From Rhyzopertha dominica (Eukaryota; Arthropoda; Insecta; Coleoptera; Bostrichidae), in contig QCXZ01000137.1 of NCBI GenBank assembly GCA_025024175.1, forward strand, positions 76,756,680-76,820,679: 64,000 nucleotides of DNA, given 5' to 3'. A program made the position numbers and the translations under genes. Under the pieces are notes generated by a model. It searched no databases, had not been told where the DNA came from, and saw only the letters and a program-made list of their open reading frames with translations. Shown one piece after another: positions 12,036 to 22,420 of the stretch (position 1 is the stretch's first letter; each line of letters opens with the position of its first letter).

Positions 12036-12760
12036 CTAGGTCTGAGCCAGTAGAATCCCCTTGATAAACTGCAAGATGCAAGCCATTCCAGATCTTTTAC
12101 ATACAACAAATATTATTGCACCCCAAAGAGTTGGTATACCTTTTATATATTGCTTTACTAACAAGTGTTCCTTTAAATCAACGATTTGTTCGTTGATGAT
12201 TAAATTTTCTTTCAAATCTAATTCTGTGCAACAATTTCTGGCATCGTAAAGAGGCCGTACATAGTACAAAATGTTGACACAATGTAAATTTGAATCTTCT
12301 TATTGTCTCAGTAAAGAGTTAAATACATATATAATAATAGAACTTTTGGAAAATTCAGACAACCGATCGCAATGTGCAATCCAAATATGCTGTTTAGTTT
12401 GGCTGCATTTGTTGATTTGGAATGAAGGTTTTTTTTGATGGCCATAAATGTTAGTGAAGTTTGCCATTTTCTTCGCACTATGCATCATTTATATATTTGC
12501 GAAAATATTTTAAAGGGCTTAGTACGTGAAGCTCATCATTTATTTCCAAATCATTCTAGACTATCTCAGGATTTTGAAACTCACGTTTACAACACTTTAT
12601 GTCATCCTTTTTAGTTATAATATCCTGAAATTTTGCCTCATTTACTGGCCAAGGGCAAATTATCTTCATCGTTTCTATAAGAATCAGAAATTTTAAATTT
12701 TTTGGGTTGAATTGATCATCGTCGTTCAAGTCTAAATCAGAACAGTTTTTTGAGAAAATC
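12036..12760 (-). pseudogene. piggyBac-like transposase relic
   Basis: On the minus strand the stretch from about 12269 to 12045 reads YYVRPLYDARN, then LIINEQIVDLKEHLLVKQY, then WGAIIFVVCKRSGMACIL. This matches the layout of the piggyBac DDE domain (LYKVRPLLD, xxDEQIVxFKGxxxxKQY, PxKWGxKxFVLCxxxGY). In the family the D of DEQ is catalytic; here it is an Asn, consistent with decay. Upstream (12760-12520) an acidic stretch with LDLNDDDQ and SPLKYFRKYI fits the start of the domain. Stops separate the pieces and downstream motifs are not recognisable. No TTAA-flanked ends were found. It is an old, inactive copy. Confidence 0.7.
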
Positions 12761-13361
12761 CAATAAAATGCTGTACCCGCATCGTATTTTCTTTCATATC
12801 TTCTATCTAATATAAAACAATAATTATTATTTTGTCAGAAACGGTGCGTAGTCTGGAAAAAGGTCTTGAAAGCTAAAATTTAGAAAAATGGATTTTCACG
12901 TCACATATTTCGTTGCACATCCCTTACGATATAGCACGTAGTGTTTTTGGAACATTTTTTTGGTTTTATAGCATACTTTTAAAACATTGAACAGCGTATA
13001 TATTTTTAAAAATGTTCTAATGAAAGTGAAATGAGCAAGGCAACTGAATTATTAAAATTACTTAAAAATTTTAAACAAAATCGCTTCTTGGGGTTTGTTT
13101 CTATTATAAATAGCTTCTCTAAATTATGGTCTATTAATTTTTACGCACAAATGATCAGTTCTAAATGATCAAAATTGTATTGTACAAGAATACTAACTAT
13201 TTAGGTCTTTATTGTTTGCGGAAATTTGCATACAGGTGAATGTAACATTTGAGGTGGCTGTGCAATTTCGCGTAGCTAAGAGATATTGCTTACTTGACAG
13301 CAGACGTGAAAAGCGTTTTGGGTAGTTTCAATTATAGAATTTTGTATTGAAGAACTAAAAA

Positions 13362-14458
13362 ATGACTAGAGGAAAAGTCATTGATCCGAACATTCGTTCA
13401 ATTACTATTCGTTTATATGAATCTGGCAGATCTAATGCAGAAATTGGACAGTTATTGGGGTTGTCAAGATACAGTGTTCGCAATGTAGTGCAGTTATACA
13501 AATCAAGCAATAATGTCGAACCTAAACAGAGGTATGTGAAAAAAAGTGCACTTACTGATACTGATCGGAGGGCGTTGAAACGAATAATTAAACAGAACAG
13601 GACGGCAAACTACGGTCAACTAAGCACATTTTGAAGTGATGTTGTAGGAAGGCATGTTTCAAGATCCACCTGTCACCGGGGAAGCACTAAGATTGGGTTT
13701 TGGAACTTACAAGGTAAAATCTCTTGTTTCTAACTTTTGAAAAGTTTTCAACAAAAATACGGTTTTATTGCCTAGGCCAAGGAAAAGCCACTGTTAACAA
13801 CAAACAAAAGAAAAATCGGTTGAAGTGGGCAAAATGACAAGTACTTGGAATGACAAGTACTTGGAGTCCTGAACAATGGAACAGTGTACATTGGAGCGAC
13901 AAGATTTGAAGTTTGTGTAGGCAACAGTCGCAGCAGAGTTATTCGGCAAAAAAATGAAATTTATCATCAAGATTGACTGAAGAGAAAAGTTAAATTTCCA
14001 GCATCTATTATGGTGTGGGGATCAATGTCTGCAAGAGGAGTAGGAAAATTACATTTCGTTGAGGGCATTGTGAACACCGAAAAATATCTTAATATCTTAA
14101 GTGAATCTTTGCTACCCACTAGGGACGAGTCACTGACGTCAGGAAATGATTTTGTTTTTCAACAAGATGGCGCTGCATGTCATGTATTCAAAAGATCTTT
14201 ACAGTACTTCATCGCCAACAGTATTCCGCTTTTAAAATGGGCACCAGTAGTCCTGACCTTTCTCCTATAGAAACTCTTTGGCACATTGCGAAAAAACAAC
14301 TACGCGCCACTCCTACCAGGTCGATTCCCGAATTAAGGCATAAACTTCAATTTATATGGGATGAGTTCACACCACAGGATTGCCAGATTTTAGTGAATAC
14401 AATGCCAACAAGAATAACCGCTGTCATAAAAAGTAAAGGTGATGTTACCCAATGGTAA
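13362..14458 (+). pseudogene. Tc1-like DD34E transposase relic
   Basis: The ATG at 13362 opens a 90-codon N-terminal paired-like HTH with ITIRLYESGRSNAEIGQLLG and YSVRNVVQLY. After a stop and several frame changes come LLT/KQKKNRLKWAK (near 13800), TWSPEQWNSVHWSD (first catalytic Asp, near 13860), SIMVWGSMSARGVGKLHF, FQQDGAACH (second Asp, near 14160) and SPDLSPIETLWHIAKKQLR (third acid, Glu). Allowing one base for the frameshift near 14250, 34 residues separate the last two acids, the DD34E spacing of Tc1 elements. The C-terminus is open to the TAA at 14458. Terminal inverted repeats were not found. A 62-bp GT...AG insert at 13714-13775 may be an intron. Inactive as it stands. Confidence 0.85.
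13714..13775 (+). other. Possible short spliceosomal intron inside the Tc1-like transposase
   Basis: The Tc1 reading GFGTYK stops at AAG|GTAAAA and resumes as AKEKPLL right after TTATTGCCTAG. The 62-bp insert has canonical GT and AG ends, is AT-rich with stops, and sits where Tc1 proteins run continuously. It could be an intron carried by the element or a random insertion in a decayed copy. Confidence 0.45.
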
Positions 14459-16139
14459 CCTTTGGAGAAATAGATTAAGTCAGTTGTTTGTAACTCAGGT
14501 TTTCTCATGATTTGCTTCAACCTGGTAGTTAAGCATAAATAAAATGTTTGAATTAGACAAATGAATAACTGATTAATAAGTGGGAAAAGTTGTGGTGAAA
14601 AATAATTAAATATCTGTTTCATAATAGTATTGCAACTCGTATCCATTAAATACAAAGAAATAAAAAATTGCAACTGGGCCAATTGAAATGGGACTGGGCT
14701 CATATGCCATATTCGAACCTATATACCTGCTTAACTGTCACGGATGTATGTAGCCTTTAAAATTCTTTATAACTTACACTATAGTTCGAATTAGCATATA
14801 CGACCTATACGTTCCGGAAAAGTGAAATTTTCGAATAAGGTATTTTTACCTCACATTTTTCGTCAAATATTACTTCATATTGTGCTATTCTATATCTATT
14901 CATCCGAGACAAAAAAATACCTTTGAATGAGTTGTAAAAAATTGAAATCATACAAATTATATGTAGGGCCCCTTTGGTTGGTTTTGATACCAAATGATAT
15001 AATAACTGAATTCCTTAGATAATAAGGGCTTATATGATTTAGGGTCATGCATACGGTTTCATTGAAAAAAAAAACTACGGCGTTATATCTTCATCATGAT
15101 CTGTTTCATGCATATAGAAATAAATCTCTTTTCGGCGTTTTTTTTCTATTTTGCACATAACCCTTGCCTTGATTTTTATGCGTTACTTTATCAAAAATCT
15201 GCATACACAGTATGTTTTACACATGCTATGTATTTCAGTTCTTCTATACTTCTGTAAAATTCGTTATACGAGTACTGTATTAATTTACTACAGCTACGTC
15301 TTTGTTTTTATAAAAACCTGCAAAGAATCTTGACAGACTTTGGGGAGACAAATGATAACGAAGCATCTGCTTCCTGCAGAAAACTGGTATAATTGGGTCT
15401 TGCCTAAGCAGTAAATATGAACGGTGGCACTCGTTCGCCGTTATGGACTTGTAATGAAAATAAATGAGGGAGTGGCTCGCCATATTTTACAATACACCAT
15501 TCCCATAGAGTGTAGTTTTAAGAGAAATTTCAGTTAATTATAGCGACAGAAGCTTACGTTATTTTCCGGAAGTAATGCTCCCAGCTCAATTCTGATTTTC
15601 CTTTGTTCGCGGCGGCGAGATTTGTACGTTTTCCGGATTCCGCTCTGCGTCGGCCAATGATTTAGGTGAGTTGACTTTGAGTTTGCTTTATTACACTTAA
15701 ATGTTCAGTGGATTGCGAAAATCTCATTAAATACCTTAACGTTAACATTATTTTCTTTTGACTATTGATTACGGTCCCGGAGTACAGTCCCTTTCCACGG
15801 CAATTTATTTTGTATCGGCAATCCGTAGCTTTAGTGCCCGGCTGGCAGTTTTAATTTAAATTATTGGTGGCGCATTCGAGCTTTCGGGAATGGAGGCACT
15901 TAAAATTCATTATACGTGTTACTAATCCCCAAACGATGGATATCCAAATTTTACGGGTACACGCTTTATATCTATTATATGAACAAATTACTGTGACATA
16001 AATTATCGAATATAGATAATAAAATCATTACACTTTTACGATTGTTTTATATACAGAATGTCATATAAAATTCAAAATAATGGCTATTCGCCACGAGTTA
16101 GTAAAAAAACACGCTGAAACAGGTAACTGAAGATGTTTT
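14459..16139. other. No supported gene
   Basis: AT-rich unique-looking sequence. ORFs at 14703-14347, 14993-14805, 15151-15333 and 15483-15280 carry no motif; the first is a shadow of the transposase. About 15560-15900 is GC-richer. TACAGAATGTCATATAAAATTC near 16051 resembles a terminal repeat of a TIR element but lacks a partner. Confidence 0.3.
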
Positions 16140-17200
16140 TCAGGAATTCAAGGTTCCACTAGTAATTTGGCTGGTCATCTTTCCAAAATATTTACTACAG
16201 CATATGACACTGAAAACACCTATTGCATTAAAGATTCATTTAATTTTGCAGAATTAGTTACTAATATGTTAGTTCCACCTGAACATGAGGTAGTTTCATT
16301 AGATGTAGTTAATTTATTTGGAAAGATTTTAAGAGAATCGTTTGACACGTATAGAACCACATTTTATTTGTCCTAGAATTCTATCAAATAATAGTAAAAA
16401 AGCTCTTTTTAGAGATAGTTAAATTCATTTAAGACAACATTTTTTTCATATACGAAAATACTGTAGATAAACAAAGTTTTTGGTTGCGTGATGGGCTCTA
16501 AAATTAGTTCAATTTTAGCAAAATATGTGATAGATCCATTACTTGATACCTGCAAACCACAGTTGTATTTTTCAATAAATTTTATGAAAAAGATATGTTG
16601 ACGATCTAATATTGATATTACCTTCAACAGGTATTAAAGAAATTTTACGAAAATTTAAATCATATGACACCCACATTAAACTTACAGTTGAGAGAGAGTT
16701 TTCAGGAAAGACAGCATGATTCATTTAAACTGGTTAGAAAACTTACGGTTTTGGGTAGATACATTAATTTTCGTTCAGATTATTTAAAAAAAATTAAACT
16801 TAATTTTGTTAGACAAATGAAAATTAGAATATTACGGATTTGTCATCCCAGTTCTGTTGCAAAAAGTCGTAAACCTTTAAAATTACATTCTCCTTCAAAA
16901 CTCTTACATTAGTTCATTTTAAATCTAATGTTATTTACTGTTTGAGTTGTAAAGATTTTAATAATGTGTATGTGGGGCAGACTTCACAATGGTTGAAAAA
17001 TAGATTGTCATTGCACAAAAGTGATATTAATAATAGAAGAGACAGATGTTCATTATTTATGCATTTTTTCAAAGATTTTAAAATTCTTGATATGGAATCT
17101 AATTTAAGTAAAAGATTAGTTTTAGAAATGTGCCACATACACAAGATCAATAATGCCAGTAACAAAAACAAGAAGTAATAAATGTATATATTTATTGTCG
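16140..17200 (+). pseudogene. Penelope-like element: RT C-terminal part plus GIY-YIG endonuclease
   Basis: The RT region reads SNLAGHLSKIFTTAYDTEN, then FNFAELVTNMLVPPEHEVVSLDVVNLF (16240-16320; motif A of PLE RTs is xSLDVxSLF). A broken MGSKISSILAKYVID (motif B region) is near 16490 and LGRYINFRSDY near 16750. A frame change leads into the GIY-YIG nuclease at about 16930-17180: SCKDFNNVYVGQTSQWLKNRL, then LHKSDINNRRDRCSLFMHF and MESNLSKRLVLEMCHIHK. In the family the RT and nuclease are fused in one protein that copies RNA into the genome. The YVDD region of the RT (motif C) is not visible, and frameshifts break the ORF. Its 3' side runs through a hammerhead-like motif straight into a PLE N-terminus at 17500. 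Confidence 0.85.
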
Positions 17201-17336
17201 GATGATATTAAATTATAACATTAGGGGTATAGTTTTGTACCGACTTTGTTTTGACACCTGTCGAATTTTGTATTATAAGTAAGTTTTCCACATACGTAAT
17301 TTTTAGTTATTATGTATGCTGTAACTTGCAGAAGCG

Positions 17337-17376
17337 CTGACGATGACTTCCAATAAAAGCCGAAAGCTTGGCTAAT
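17337..17376 (+). ncRNA. Degenerate hammerhead ribozyme motif in PLE tail
   Basis: CTGACGA at 17337-17343 fits the hammerhead core CUGANGA. GAAA at 17362-17365 is the second core block, followed by GC-UU as a minimal helix III and cleavage triplet. The segment between can pair only partly (GACTT with AAGCC), so helix II is decayed. The position between a PLE 3' end and a PLE 5' end is where PLEs are known to carry hammerheads. Confidence 0.5.
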
Positions 17377-17499
17377 GAAAACACAGTCCATATAATTTAT
17401 TTCCTTAAGGTCGAGTCCCCCAAGTTATATAGTTCAATATATAAAACACTATCTTCTGTAAGACAAAGTAAGCAAAAACCACTTCAGCGCGCCCTTTCA

Positions 17500-18070
17500 C
17501 TAATACGAAATAAAAACAAAGCTATAAATAAGTTTGTTTGTTTCAGTACATTCGACCGAGCCTATAAGAATTGGTATCGAGATATTCAAATCCACATTAT
17601 GCTCAAAACTTAAAACTAAAATTTCTCTAACAACGGCGGATTTGTGGTTCCTTAACCAGTGTAAAAGCAGTGGCATATGCCAAAACTTCATGAAAGTACA
17701 TACCAACAAATACCACAAGGATTTATAAAAGGTGATGGACAAGGCTAAGACATACTGGTTGAAAATGGAAATTGCAGATCTACACCGAAGAAGGCAAGAA
17801 CTACAATTGGAAGTTTATTCAAGGCATCTAAAATTGGCAGCGTTTTATTCTCCAATTGAATGGGATTTTTTCGAAGAAAAAGTGCACACAGTGATTAGTA
17901 AAAAAGTGAAAAAGAAGTATCGGAAACTAAAATTAAAAGTGCTATAAAGTTCATCGTCATCACACAAGTTACGCAGAATGAGAATAAAATGGACACTCCT
18001 TCGTCATCACACCAAGTTGCACATAATGAGATGAAATTGGACACTACAATAACAGTACATAATAAAAGTA
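17500..18070 (+). pseudogene. Penelope-like element N-terminal coding fragment
   Basis: Frames joined by small shifts give KISLTTADLWFLNQCKSSG, CQNFMKV, then one open stretch (17732-17947): KAKTYWLKMEIADLHRRRQE, YSPIEWDFFEEKVH and a Lys-rich end KKVKKKYRKLKLK. I read this as the N-terminal domain upstream of the RT in insect PLEs, mainly from its position and general character. A serine/threonine-rich stretch (NENKMDTPSSSHQ) follows, duplicated in tandem, and ends in HNKSNVV where the repeat at 18072 begins. RT does not follow in this orientation. It sits head-to-tail behind the PLE C-terminus at 16140-17200, the arrangement that creates PLE pseudo-LTRs. Confidence 0.6.
17953..18047 (+). repeat. 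Tandem repeat, two units of about 49 bp
   Basis: CGTCATCACACAAGTTACGC begins unit 1 at 17954 and CGTCATCACACCAAGTTGCAC begins unit 2 at about 18003. Each continues with AATGAGA(A)T(A/G)AAATTGGACACT-type sequence. The unit lies inside the coding region of the PLE fragment (Ser/Thr-rich linker). Confidence 0.6.
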
Positions 18071-18071
18071 A

Positions 18072-18160
18072 TGTAGTATATAGGTTAATATTGGGATGGG
18101 GACATTAAAAGACATGTATGTATCTTTGCCGACGTTTCGAAGTCGTTTACATCTTTATCT
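18072..18160 (-). repeat. PLE terminal direct repeat, downstream copy
   Basis: About 88 bp starting TGTAGTATATAGGTTAATA and including GGATGGGGACATTAAAAGAC and GACGTTTCGAAGTCGTTTA. The same sequence in the same orientation is at 19166-19253. The pair brackets a minus-strand PLE RT fragment. On the minus strand it contains CTTCGAAACGTC, the right half of a PLE hammerhead; the left half (TGATAAAG) is degenerate. Confidence 0.75.
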
Positions 18161-19165
18161 TTACCACAATATCGGAAAGTCATTTGTACTTTTGAGATTA
18201 TTTTTAAGGTAATTTAAGAAAAGGTTAGCTAAAAAAGGTGAAAGAGGGTTTCCCATTGCCAATGCAAATTTCTGTTTACAAAATGTTTGATTAAATATAA
18301 ATGCGTTTTGTTCGATGCACAGTTTTGTTAGCTTCAAGCATTCGTCAATGACCGCTCTATCAAGTTTATTTTGTTCAAAAAAATCTTCCAAAAATTCTAA
18401 AGCTTGAGGTACTAGTACGCTATTGAACAGTGATTTGACATCAAAGGATATTAGTCTGTGATTAGGTTTAATATCAAAATCTTTTAATCTATTTATTAAA
18501 TCTATGGAATTTATGATCGAACAGTCACTATTTAACGTTAATTTACTGAATTCATTAGTCAACCACTTTGCTAATTTTTAATTTGGAGCGTTTACGGTTG
18601 AGACTAGCAGGCGATACTATTACCTGGCTTATGAATTTTTCGTAGAGCATAGCTTTTTGATATCAACGTATTTTTATTTTTAACTTGTATTTAAGATTAC
18701 TATTTACTAATAAACCGCAACTGTTCGAAGTATGATTAACCTCTTCTATAAATTTTTTAGTGGATTTTGCTTATTACATCATACGGACCGGTTTCTAACA
18801 TAGAAGTAATGTCATTGAAATAATCGTCTTTTTTAATAACTATGGAATTTCCCTTATCAGCTTTTACATAAAAACAACTCTTAACATTTAAACTTTTTAA
18901 AACATTTGTCTCTGAAGGAACTGCACATTGTCTTTGATATTTTTCATGAATTTTTTTTTGCTTTTTCTTCTCACTTCTGTTTTATTTTCTTCATTGAAAT
19001 TTACAATCACGTTTTCAATATCGAAAATTATGTATTCTAAAAGGAAATACTTTTGGTTTTACTGCATGTTTTAAGCCGTGTTTTAACAGATCAAGTTCAG
19101 TTATAGAAAATGAAACATTACTTTTATTTTGATTATGTTGTTCTTCGTCCCAGTTTTAAATTGTA
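18161..19165 (-). pseudogene. Penelope-like element: N-terminal region and RT up to motif B (minus strand)
   Basis: Going down from 19165, short pieces read QNKSNVSFSITELDLLKHGL and KPKVFPFRN (N-terminal region) with many stops. The 133-codon open stretch 18562-18161 holds RT: LKDFDIKPNHRLISFDVKSL (motif A, FDVKSLF), EQNKLDRAVIDECLKLTKLC, then FALAMGNPLSPFLANLFLNY (motif B, GxPLSPxLA). The RT stops right after motif B, where the terminal repeat begins, so the YVDD motif and the endonuclease are missing. The flanking direct repeats suggest a rearrangement or template switch that removed the 3' half. RT N-terminal pieces contain frameshifts. Inactive. Confidence 0.85.
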
Positions 19166-19253
19166 TGTAGTATATAGGTTAATAATGGGATGGGGACATT
19201 AAAAGACATGTATGTATCTTTGCTGACGTTTCGAAGTCGTTTATTTCTTTATC
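19166..19253 (-). repeat. PLE terminal direct repeat, upstream copy
   Basis: Matches 18072-18160 with a few differences (AATAATGGG against AATATTGGG, CTGACG against CCGACG). It continues into TTATTTCTTTATCAAG. On the minus strand this is the 5' border of the PLE piece. Confidence 0.75.
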
Positions 19254-19739
19254 AAGTCTGAAAGTATAGCACCAAATTAGCAATCACAATAAAATAAAAC
19301 ACTTAACAAATATCAGACATTAAAAACTTTAGCAACATATAATATCACAGTCATATTCGTTAATACGTTAGTAAACAATCAATAAAAACTTTGGTAACAT
19401 ATTTTATCACAGTCCTACTAGTTAACAAACAATCAATAAAATCGTAACCTACCTCCAATACCACTACATTCAGGAATACATCGATAGTTTATTAATTTCT
19501 TTAAAAACCGAAATCAGACAGCTCATTCATCGGCGTACTCGGCAACACAAGGACTGTGTCCAATATTTTACGATACCGATGTACTCTACACAGAGCAGTG
19601 GGGGGTCACATTGTCAACCTATGATCTTCAATAAACTGTGTTAGAACAAACTAATAACACGCGTAAAAACTAGTCCACATAAATTAAACATAAACATTTT
19701 TTTAATAATAATAATTTAAAAAACTAATAGTTTAATACA

Positions 19740-20290
19740 TAGATTACTAAATGTTCCATTATCTACAGAAAATTACAGAAATGAACTATCACATATTTAT
19801 AATTTAGCCAATTCAAACGAATACAAAAAAGAAGTGATCACTAAGTTATTAAACAAACACAAATATAAATTGAATTTGCAATCTCACACGCATCTTAGCC
19901 ACGTACCATCCTTCAATAGAAAATAAATTTTAACATTTATTTTCTAAATTTAATATTAATCTTGCTTCTGGGAACAATTACACATTAAGAAACTTATTAG
20001 GCAACACCCTTGATAAAGAAGACCCGTTGAACAAATCCGGTATTTATGAAATTAAATGCTGTAACTGCCCAAAAAGGTACAAAACGTAATCCAAATATTA
20101 GATTCAAAGAACATATGCACCATGTAAACAATAGAAATCTAGAAAAATCTGCACTAGCACTACATAATATTGAAACAGGTCACAAATTTAATATGGCCAA
20201 AGTGAGGAACGTAAAAAACGTCAACACGCGCCAACTTGAACCCCTTAGAGGCCATTTACATGAAACGCAATTCTAGCCATCTGTTAAATA
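19740..20290 (+). pseudogene. Penelope-like element: connector and GIY-YIG endonuclease (plus strand)
   Basis: NKHKYKLNLQSHTHLSHVPS near 19850 and LASGNNYTLRNLLGN near 19965 are the connector. GIYEIKCCNCPKRY at 20040 starts the GIY-YIG nuclease (GIY motif intact; the YIG strand is damaged by a small change). NPNIRFKEHMHHVNNRN and SALALHNIETGHKF carry the conserved Arg and His region. The open stretch runs 20046-20276. RT is absent, so this is a 5'-truncated copy, as is common in PLEs. It faces the opposite way to the PLE at 18161-19165. A hammerhead-like motif follows at 20448. Confidence 0.8.
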
Positions 20291-20443
20291 CTGATCTCAC
20301 ACCCTTAAATAATCCACTTGTAGCAATAGTAAAGCCAAAAATGTGATTTAAACAAATTGTTTCCCCACACCACACAACTGTGTATCAATATTTACCATAT
20401 GTCAAAATGTCTTTTAGTGTTTTAATTTAGTTATCCTTGTTAA

Positions 20444-20482
20444 GCCACCGAAGAAGGCCGCTTGGCGGTTGAAACGCTGGCA
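20444..20482 (+). ncRNA. Hammerhead ribozyme-like motif downstream of PLE
   Basis: GCCA, then CCGAAGA (one base off CUGANGA), then a strong hairpin in which CCGC pairs with GCGG (about 20457-20468), then GAAAC at 20471, then GCTGGC. GCCA before the core can pair with TGGC after it as helix I. One core base and the cleavage triplet have drifted, so it is probably inactive. Confidence 0.6.
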
Positions 20483-22340
20483 TTTGGCTTTGCCAAAAAT
20501 AAAAATTGGAAGTAGGATAAAAACAAGTGTTTTATTATTATTATCATCCACATTATGCGTTTTATATTACTTCATGTATTGTTGCGAAGGAGTCAAACTA
20601 CAGATTTCACAGCTAGCGCCTCAACATATTCCAATAGTGAGAACTACCGCATTAAATGAAGCTTCGAACTAGGCTAAACTTAAAAACTGTATACGGGTCA
20701 CTTCAATCTTAGCACTACCTTTCGCCTAAGCCGAACGGGTAAGGAATATAAATGTAGCCGTGGCGAAATTAATTTCGACCGAAAACTCTTCCGAGCAAGT
20801 CACTCCATGAAAATAAATCGAGAGGACTCGAAGAGTTTAAAAATTAAAATCTCGAACAAACCCCAGATGATTCGCCGTACACTTCGGATCGTCTCGCCCC
20901 AGAAGCACCAAGACATAAATCTAAGAGACGGGAGGCTGCACAAGTAACACAGGACCTCTTTCACAGCTGCTCATTGTGGAAAATTAATGAACCCACCCTG
21001 CCCGACTCGTGTTTGTCGGCTGAGCATCGGGTGCGTGGATGAAGAATGGTTGGGTCGATTATAAACAAAAAGACGTCAATTTGTGCGCTGCAATAACACC
21101 CTGAGTGAAAAGCCCACGACCTGTCAGGAACCATTAATATCGATGGGAACGGAACTATCCATCTGGAAACAAATGCTGTGTACGTGGCCTGGAAGAATCA
21201 TGCAGGACGCGCGGGAAGGCTGGTTGCAGCTGACGTCTTAGTTAATGCACTTTGTTACTCTAGATAGTGACAATTAATCACTAAACATAAGTCGGTGAAA
21301 TATTTTGTGACTGAGTATTAGTTATCAAGAATTTAAGGAAAAAAACCATTAAAACAACTCTATTTTTGTTCAATAAAAATATTTCAAAGTAACATTATTT
21401 ATTTGAATTTTAAGTCATCCCGCACTCTGTTTTATTTCAAATGTCTCTTTACAAAGTTTTCCTAGCTGTGGGGCTTTGGCAATCTTCCTTCTCTGTACTT
21501 TTTCCAGCAGCATACATTTCTTTTTTTCCATTACATTTTCATTTGTTCAAGTTTCTTTTCCGTTTTCGCCTCTAACAATGTTTTCCTGTTCAACTGCATT
21601 ATTCTGTTGTCTTCATTGGTATATTCTGGAATCCCTTTTTCTGCATCTTCATCGGCTTCCTTCTCAGTCAACAAGTGATCCAATATTCTCCAATAATATT
21701 TCGCTTCACACAAGGGTATTCGTAAATTCATGAAGGTAGTCCACAGTAGTATAGATTGTATAGTCAGTAGAAAGCTACAGACATACATTATAAAGATACA
21801 AGAAGAATTCCAGTACACCGCAAGTGTCCATGTTCTACCCCTGGGTTAGATTGATGGCGGAAAGAACAAAAAGCTGCAGAAAGCAAAAAACACCACCACG
21901 GGATCTAACTAAATGTAAAAAAATGTAATTACTGAATAAGGCATGTATTATAGACGATATAAAAGAAGCACGTAGCGTTAAAAACATCAGCAGAAATAGC
22001 AAGAAGACCTACTGGCGGTGCAGGTGCAAATTTATAATTAACCATTAATCATATTCAGTCCGCAGATATCCTAGAGAGACTTTAGTTTCTGTTTACTGTC
22101 TGTAAAGTTGGTAACACACACTCGAAGCGTTTTTTCCTGCACGATTTATTGAAATTGGTATAAACTCTTTTTCATAACATTCACTGGTTTTATCTGAAAA
22201 AAAAGGACGGAGAATTTCTCCACAAAATGTGATAAACTTAGGCGAGACCGAGCGAAGCAGGTAATAAAAAATGACATTTACATTTTGGTTTGAAGGCTTC
22301 CGTGGTTGTTGTCGATGACATGTTGTTTTCCGGGCTGGTT
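20483..22340. other. No supported gene
   Basis: About 20690-21240 is GC-richer, single-copy in look and without long ORFs. ORFs at 21476-21733 and 21818-21531 overlap on opposite strands and have low-complexity composition. Nothing else was recognised. Confidence 0.3.
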
Positions 22341-22357
22341 CCTACGTTGGTTATTAG

Positions 22358-22400
22358 ACCTTGACGTTTCGACACTCATGTCGGTGTCTTCCTCAGAAGT
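22358..22400 (-). ncRNA. Hammerhead ribozyme motif, PLE type
   Basis: On the minus strand CTGAGGA (22396-22390) fits CUGANGA. A 5-bp helix II, GACAC pairing with GTGTC, closes the loop, followed by GAAA and then C-GUC with cleavage expected after GUC. ACTT before and AAGG after the core give a short helix I. The two-base-pair helix III is the form reported for Penelope-like elements. All core blocks match. Confidence 0.75.
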
Positions 22401-22420
22401 AGCTCTGAAACTGAAGTGTC

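Noticed and set aside
18120..18165. Hammerhead in the 88-bp PLE direct repeats
   Set aside because: CTTCGAAACGTC fits the right half, but the left half (TGATAAAG) does not match CUGANGA; not called as a ribozyme.
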